Source of the DNA: Conidiobolus incongruus B7586
Taxonomy: Eukaryota; Entomophthoromycota; Entomophthoromycetes; Entomophthorales; Conidiobolaceae
NCBI GenBank assembly: GCA_000697335.1
Contig: JNEM01015184.1
Location: 1 to 11,630 of the forward strand
DNA length: 11,630 nt
Direction of reading: 5' to 3'
The notes under the pieces were generated by a model. The model did not search any database. It was given only the letters and a program-made list of their open reading frames with translations, and was not told the origin of the DNA. Both the position numbers and the translations under genes were made by a program. Below are positions 7,053 to 11,630 of this stretch, in pieces. Positions within the stretch are counted from its first letter, which is position 1, and the number at the start of each line of letters is the position of its first letter.

Positions 7053-8450
7053 ATAATTAAAATAAAATCTTAATATACTATAATTCAAAGAATAATTATA
7101 TAATAATAATAATAAACTAGAAGTCTTATCTTAAAAATAATCATATAGTAAAAAGCTTATAGTATTTATAGCTTAGGTTTATAAATTAAAGAATAAAATT
7201 TTTTTAATATAGCTTGATAATTTTTAATTATATAAATTTAAAGTTAATTATAACTTTAAAGTTTAAACAAATTTATTTCAAATGTATTATTAGTTCTAAT
7301 TTCTGAAATTCTCTTAATTTAATGTATATTTATATATCATCTAAGTTTTATTTTATTATCTTAAATATTCTATGATATGATTTGATATAATTTGAATTAT
7401 TGGTAATATGGAATAGTTTATTTAATTATCAATAACCTACACTAAAATTGTTACCTCATACTTCTGAAAGTTGATATAAATTAGTCTGATAAGATGAATT
7501 CAATATACAAGTAGTAATTATAATGTGTTAATTATGCTGATAGTGTCGGTTCAATTTAAAAGAACTTATATCTATAGTTAAAGTTTTAGAAAAATCAATT
7601 GAATATAACAGATATTGTCAAATTTCAATAATTAACTATTATTATTTGTACTAATAATCAAAAATTAATTATATTATAATCATATTATCTTGTCATTAAT
7701 TTTTTAGTCAATATATGTCTATCAATATTTTACTCGTTTGATATATCCTTTACTTCAATAAAGAGTCATTAACTAAATAGTATTTTTTCATACTATTCTC
7801 TACGATAACATTACCATTTTTATCCCAAAATTTATTCAATCAAAATATATACATAAAGCTTTTTTCATTTTAATTTAAATTTTAGCAATTGGTTGATGAT
7901 CCATATAAGATTGGTTATAATTTAATAGAAATTAATCAAAAATAGTTATCTATTAAGAAAATATTACATATTAAGCATTTTATTTTGATTTTTTTGAATC
8001 AATTTAAATTTTGGATTAATTGATATAATCATTAGTTCTCAATATATAATGATATGAATCACCAGCTTCTCGTTCATGCATTAAAAAACTTTTTTCTATA
8101 ATTTAAATAAACTTATATCCATTATTAAAGTTGATATAATTTATATCTTAAGATCATATTTAAAGGTATTATTTATCATAAACCAAGTGATAGATTCAAT
8201 AAGATTTAATGAATATTCAAAATTTGTATTTATTGAATTGAAATAATTTCATATATTGTTCATGATTAATTCAAAATTAATTATCTAATTTCGAATATAA
8301 TATACTGATATTTTCTTCATTATTCAACACAATTACTATAAACTCTTTGACATTCAAAGTAATTTGGTGTTTGTTATTATTATTCTGGAATATTTTCAAA
8401 TAACTGGATTTTTACTCAAATTAGTAATTGAAATTGAAATTTTAATCATA
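7053..8450. other. AT-rich stretch with weak relic coding traces
   Basis: There is no intact gene. From about 7380 the composition becomes less extreme than in the desert, and short open runs appear: a minus-strand run of about 35 codons ending at the TAA at 8141-8143 (with pieces such as NLIESITWFMINNTF), and plus-strand runs near 7740-7940. Strings such as CTTATATC followed by TTAAAGTT recur near 7565 and 8112. This could be a more eroded counterpart of the relic next to gene 1, but I could not align the two. Treat it as unassigned. Confidence 0.25.
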
Positions 8451-8456
8451 TTTATT
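8451..8456 (-). terminator. Candidate poly(A) signal for PRXL2-like gene 2
   Basis: Read on the minus strand this is AATAAA, 66 bases past the TGA stop at 8522-8524. It is the first exact match downstream of the gene. Chance matches are common at this base composition. Confidence 0.38.
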
Positions 8457-8521
8457 AGATTGAGATTAAAATAAAAGTTTATCCGAATTACAAATCAATA
8501 CATTGTGACATCATTATCAAA

Positions 8522-9127
8522 TCAAGCTTTGCAGCTTTGGGGAGCTGAAGTAAGGTTTTCATCTTCATCGTCAATAAGCTCAGGACTACCACCGGCAGCG
8601 GTTACAATTTGGCGGAGTGAAGGATAGTCTGCATAGGTAGATTGTAAGAATTCATACAATACCTCATTTCCTGGGCCAATCAGGAAGGTACCACCAAGTT
8701 GAAAGCCATCACCTTTCATATTTCCACCTAGTCCATTTACCCTTGCAACTTCAGCTGATGCTCTCTTTGAAGGATTGAACACATGCATAATCCCCTTGAA
8801 GGCATTGAAGCGGGTGGCATTCACTGCCTTATACAGAGATCGGGAAGGATCCATGAACAAATCAAATTTCCATACACCAAGCTTCTGCCATTCATCTAGT
8901 CCTTCTTCGTCGAATCCAACACCTACTAACTTGACGCCTAAATCGTTAAACACCTTTTCATACTTGGAGATAACAAATGCCTCATAACGGCATAGATGGC
9001 AACCGAACCTACGAAAGATTTTAATGAGTACCTTTTGCTCCTTCCATTGATCATTCAATACGACCTCTTCTCGGGGCTCAGATAAAGTTTGAACAATAAT
9101 TGGATCATTGAAAGCTTTGGTTACCAT
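8522..9127 (-). CDS. Peroxiredoxin-like 2 family protein (AhpC/TSA_2, thioredoxin fold), paralog 2
   Basis: This intronless 201-residue paralog of the gene at 3427-4035 shares 137 of 201 aligned residues by hand count (68%), with one single-residue gap. It keeps the redox pair in FRRFGCHLCRYEA (Cys43, Cys46), VGVGFD, KFDLFMDP and GDGFQLGGTFL, so the same redox-enzyme role is expected. Compared with paralog 1, the residue after the first active cysteine is His instead of Pro. The C-terminus keeps the acidic run and the third cysteine (Cys199) but ends CKA, which is not a PTS1 signal, so a cytosolic location is more likely. The ATG at 9127 has A at -3 and G at +4, and the stop is TGA. It is more GC-rich than paralog 1: 53% against 43% over matching 60-base lines near the 3' ends. 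That may reflect stronger expression or less decay. A 70-codon antisense run at 8775-8987 is a shadow of this gene. Confidence 0.95.
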   Translation of the reverse strand: MVTKAFNDPIIVQTLSEPREEVVLNDQWKEQKVLIKIFRRFGCHLCRYEAFVISKYEKVFNDLGVKLVGVGFDEEGLDEWQKLGVWKFDLFMDPSRSLYKAVNATRFNAFKGIMHVFNPSKRASAEVARVNGLGGNMKGDGFQLGGTFLIGPGNEVLYEFLQSTYADYPSLRQIVTAAGGSPELIDDEDENLTSAPQSCKA

Positions 9128-9193
9128 TTTAATTTATTAAAAACAAATTTTATAATATTTAAAATTTTAATGATTTTTAATAATGAAGGGGAA

Positions 9194-9205
9194 TATTTAT
9201 ATAAA
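9194..9205 (-). promoter_or_regulatory. Candidate TATA box of PRXL2-like gene 2
   Basis: On the minus strand this reads TTTATATAAATA, 67-78 bases before the ATG at 9127, and is followed by TTCCCCTTC, one of the few GC-bearing patches in the leader. CCCCT matches the core of the yeast stress element. It lies downstream of the TATA box, which is not its usual place, so I do not call it. Confidence 0.4.
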
Positions 9206-9304
9206 TTCAAAAGGAATAAGTAGTCACACTTACCTTATTTGTAATTTTTTTAATTTTTTATTTCGGGATTTAAAAAATTTAAAATGTTAAAATTTTTTTA
9301 TAAC

Positions 9305-9325
9305 AATTTCCTAAATTTGGAAATT
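9305..9325. repeat. Short inverted repeat upstream of PRXL2-like gene 2
   Basis: AATTTCC (9305-9311) and GGAAATT (9319-9325) form a perfect 7-base inverted repeat around TAAATTT, about 180-200 bases before the ATG at 9127. Confidence 0.4.
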
Positions 9326-9336
9326 TTTTACATTTG

Positions 9337-9354
9337 ATTGGATAATTATCCAAT
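9337..9354. promoter_or_regulatory. 18-base perfect palindrome with CCAAT at both ends, upstream of PRXL2-like gene 2
   Basis: ATTGGATAATTATCCAAT equals its own reverse complement. It therefore presents a CCAAT box on each strand, 210-227 bases before the ATG, roughly the distance of the CCAAT boxes before gene 1. A perfect 18-base palindrome containing four G/C bases is more than AT-richness alone readily gives. A binding role is inferred. Confidence 0.42.
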
Positions 9355-9359
9355 TAATT

Positions 9360-10528
9360 ATTTGTATAATATTTGTAATTTTTAATTTTTTTAATGCCAA
9401 GAAAAATTTTTTTTTAATTTATAACCAATAATTCAAATTACTTGATAAAATTAATTATTTATGATATTATTTATTTAAGTTTAAAAATTATATTAATTTT
9501 TTTCTTATATATTTATTGACTCTTAAATTAATATTAATTTTGAAAATTTAATATTGAAATAATATTCCCAAACAATATAAAAATATATTTTAAATTGATA
9601 TATATTGAATTTTGATATTTTATTATGAAAAATATCAAAGATTGTGATTAAAATAATTTATCTTGGTATATATGAGAAAAATTAATTCAAAACGACTATT
9701 TATTAATTAACTGGTTATAAAATTGGAAATTATTTTACAAAAATCCGGTATTTAAAATAATGAATATCCTATTAATCAGTATATTTAATCTTGGTATAAT
9801 TCTCTTTATTTAATATTAATCAACTGTTTTTTCTATTGAAAATATATAAATTGATTGACTAATATTCAATAATATAATGTGAAATAATAATTTACTTGTT
9901 ATTAATAATATCACAGTGTATTGATAAAAAGTACTATCGCTATATAAGTTTGTAGTATCAAAATACAATACAGAGTGATTAATTAAAAACTTAGTTTATA
10001 AATCATAAACATGAAATATATATTTATAAATATTCAAGTTAGAATTGTAGAAGAGATATAAGATCATATTAAATCTAAGTAATTTACATTAAAGGAATAA
10101 TACTATAAAAGTATTCAACTTTTAATATATATATATATATTTAAAATAATCTAATAAATTGATTAAATCAATTTATAAAAATTTATTTCTTTTAAAACTA
10201 ATTTTATATAAGAAATAGTATTTTTAATAGTATATTGATAGATTAGACTTTTGAGTGATAATTTTTATTAAATATTGCAATCCAAATAAACATATATTAT
10301 GATTTAATAAACTAATAACCATTAGTGATAGCTTAATATATATCAAATTAATCTTTTATAGCCAAATTAATAAAGATTCTATTTAGACTCAAATATCTTT
10401 TAAATTATAAAATTTTTTTAATATTTTTATTTAAAATTTAAGTTAATATAATATTTCTTACTTAATATAATCTCATATATTTTAATTTTTTTAATTGGAT
10501 TTAAGTTAAAATATTAATATAATCATTT
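9360..10528. other. Gene-free AT-rich stretch
   Basis: I see no gene, RNA or element boundary. It includes an (AT)8 run at 10125-10140. The string ATCTTGGTATA occurs twice (near 9660 and 9788), without wider similarity around it. The stretch ends at the left inverted repeat of mariner copy C. Confidence 0.45.
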
Positions 10529-11630
10529 CTTTGTATTTTTAATAATAGGAATTTTTTGCAATTTAAAATATATAAATATTTTAATATATAATATATAAAA
10601 ATAAATATATAATATAAATTTAATAGTTTCTTTTATTATTAGTAAATTTTTACTATACTTTTGATAAAGATTTAATATTTAAAAAATAATTCTTTTTATT
10701 AAAGACTGAAATTTGATGTTTTATAAACTAATTAAATTTTTTTGTAAAAATTTTCTTTCCTGTAAACTGGTTTTTTAATTACCTAAAGCAGTTATAATTA
10801 TATAGGTTATCATCTAAAGAATATATTAAATTTAGTAGTTTTTTCCAGTTATTTTTAATTAGAAAATTTTTTATAATTTTAAATTTATATATTTTATAAT
10901 TATTATATAAATTTTCTTAAATTATATTAAAAACACTAATTAAAAATAGTTTTATATAAAAAAATAATATAAAGTTTACTATTAATTGATTTTTATTTAA
11001 AAATTAAATAAAAGTTATATATACTATTATAATTTATTATAATAATTAATATTTACTTATTAATAAAATATTTATTTAAAGGGATTTATAGAGAAAGTTA
11101 ATTTAACTTAATTGAACATTTTGATTTATGTTTTAATAAAAGATTATACATAGATATTTAAAATTCATTAATTATAAATATTTATTATAAAAGTTTAAGC
11201 TTTTAATAATATTTTAATAAGTTTTATTTAATAATAACTACTTTAGCTTTTTTTTAAGTTTTAGTTAAATCATAAGATATCTATTTTATATTTTTATTTA
11301 TTAATTTGAGTTTAAATTTTAATATATATAAAATACTTATAAAACTAATATTAAAGTACTTAGATAAATTTTTATTTAAAATAAAAAAGTATTTTTTAAT
11401 ATATTTTTTTACTTTATTAACAATTAAAAAAATAAAAGTTAAAGTTAGTTTTTTAAATTTTAATAAGTTTTTAATTGTTTTTTTCTTAATTTTAAAGTAA
11501 TTTACTTAACAATAAATTGTTAATTTAAATAATATTTTATTATTAAAAGCTACTTGTATATTTTAAATAATTTTAAAAAATTTATAGTTAAATTTTATTG
11601 ATATTAAAATAAAAAAATTTTAATGATTAT
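10529..11630 (-). mobile_element. Decayed Tc1/mariner element (copy C), cut by the window end
   Basis: From 10529 the sequence follows copy B from 5742 onward in the same orientation to the last base, with the offset drifting from 4787 to 4780 through small gaps. It starts CTTTGTATTTTTAATAATAG, matching the left inverted repeat of copy B. The expected TA before it reads TT, so the target duplication is not preserved here. The minus strand holds the same broken transposase; Trp codon TGG survives at 10845-10847 where copy B has TAG, whereas the HDN site is eroded to YNN beside a small deletion. It has fewer G and C than copy B. The right end, with the start of the transposase, lies outside the window. 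A plus-strand open run at 11306-11500 is antisense to the transposase DNA-binding region and is not a gene. Confidence 0.84.

Noticed and set aside
8775-8987. A 70-codon plus-strand open run
   Set aside because: It lies wholly antisense inside PRXL2-like paralog 2, has no family signature, and is absent from the track of paralog 1.
9186-9192. A stress-response element (CCCCT on the minus strand) for paralog 2
   Set aside because: A five-base match, and it lies between the TATA-like site and the ATG instead of upstream.
11306-11500. A 64-codon plus-strand open run rich in K, I, F and L
   Set aside because: It is antisense to the DNA-binding part of the decayed mariner transposase in copy C. 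The equivalent stretch in copy B, though also largely open, is explained by that transposase on the other strand.

Overview
The window looks like a piece of a very AT-rich eukaryotic nuclear genome. Many intergenic lines are 85-95% A+T, and line 5041-5100 has only 3 G/C in 60. It holds only two intact protein genes. Both are intronless, both lie on the minus strand, and they are paralogs of the thioredoxin-fold peroxiredoxin-like 2 family (AhpC/TSA_2, PRXL2/FAM213). Two features suggest a fungus, perhaps an early-diverging AT-rich lineage: the compact intronless genes with A at -3 before the ATG, and transposon copies that differ mostly by C/T and G/A transitions, as in repeat-directed or methylation-driven decay. 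I have no marker that fixes the species, and other AT-rich eukaryotes remain possible. Stop codon use (TAA and TGA) fits the standard code.

Layout, left to right. 1-91: the right end of a decayed mariner-type DNA transposon (copy A). 94-1400: AT-rich, no gene seen. About 1400-3255: a GC-richer tract that reads as relic protein-coding DNA on the plus strand, with the best part (2341-3255) in a single phase and leucine-repeat-like; it looks like a host pseudogene, possibly of an F-box/LRR type. 3427-4035 (minus): PRXL2-like gene 1, followed upstream by TATA-like sites, CCAAT boxes and a duplicated palindromic motif. 4440-4580: a small GC-richer island with a hairpin. 4620-5741: AT desert. 5742-7050: full-length mariner copy B with terminal inverted repeats, TA flanks and a decayed transposase on the minus strand that still shows the DD34D spacing. 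7053-8450: AT-rich with weak relic coding traces. 8522-9127 (minus): PRXL2-like gene 2, with a TATA-like site and an 18-bp CCAAT palindrome upstream. 9360-10528: AT-rich, no gene seen. 10529-11630: mariner copy C, cut by the window end.

The two PRXL2-like proteins are about 68% identical (137 of 201 aligned positions by hand count). They keep the CxxC redox site, an acidic tail and a third cysteine near the C-terminus. They differ in two places that could matter: the CxxC dipeptide (CPLC against CHLC) and the last residues (CKL, which fits a peroxisomal PTS1 signal, against CKA, which does not). The simplest reading is a tandem duplication followed by division of labour in redox defence, possibly by compartment. 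The mariner copies are closer to each other (about 85% over an aligned stretch) although they evolve without constraint, so they probably inserted after the gene duplication. I found no novel multi-gene system, CRISPR array, tRNA or rRNA gene.
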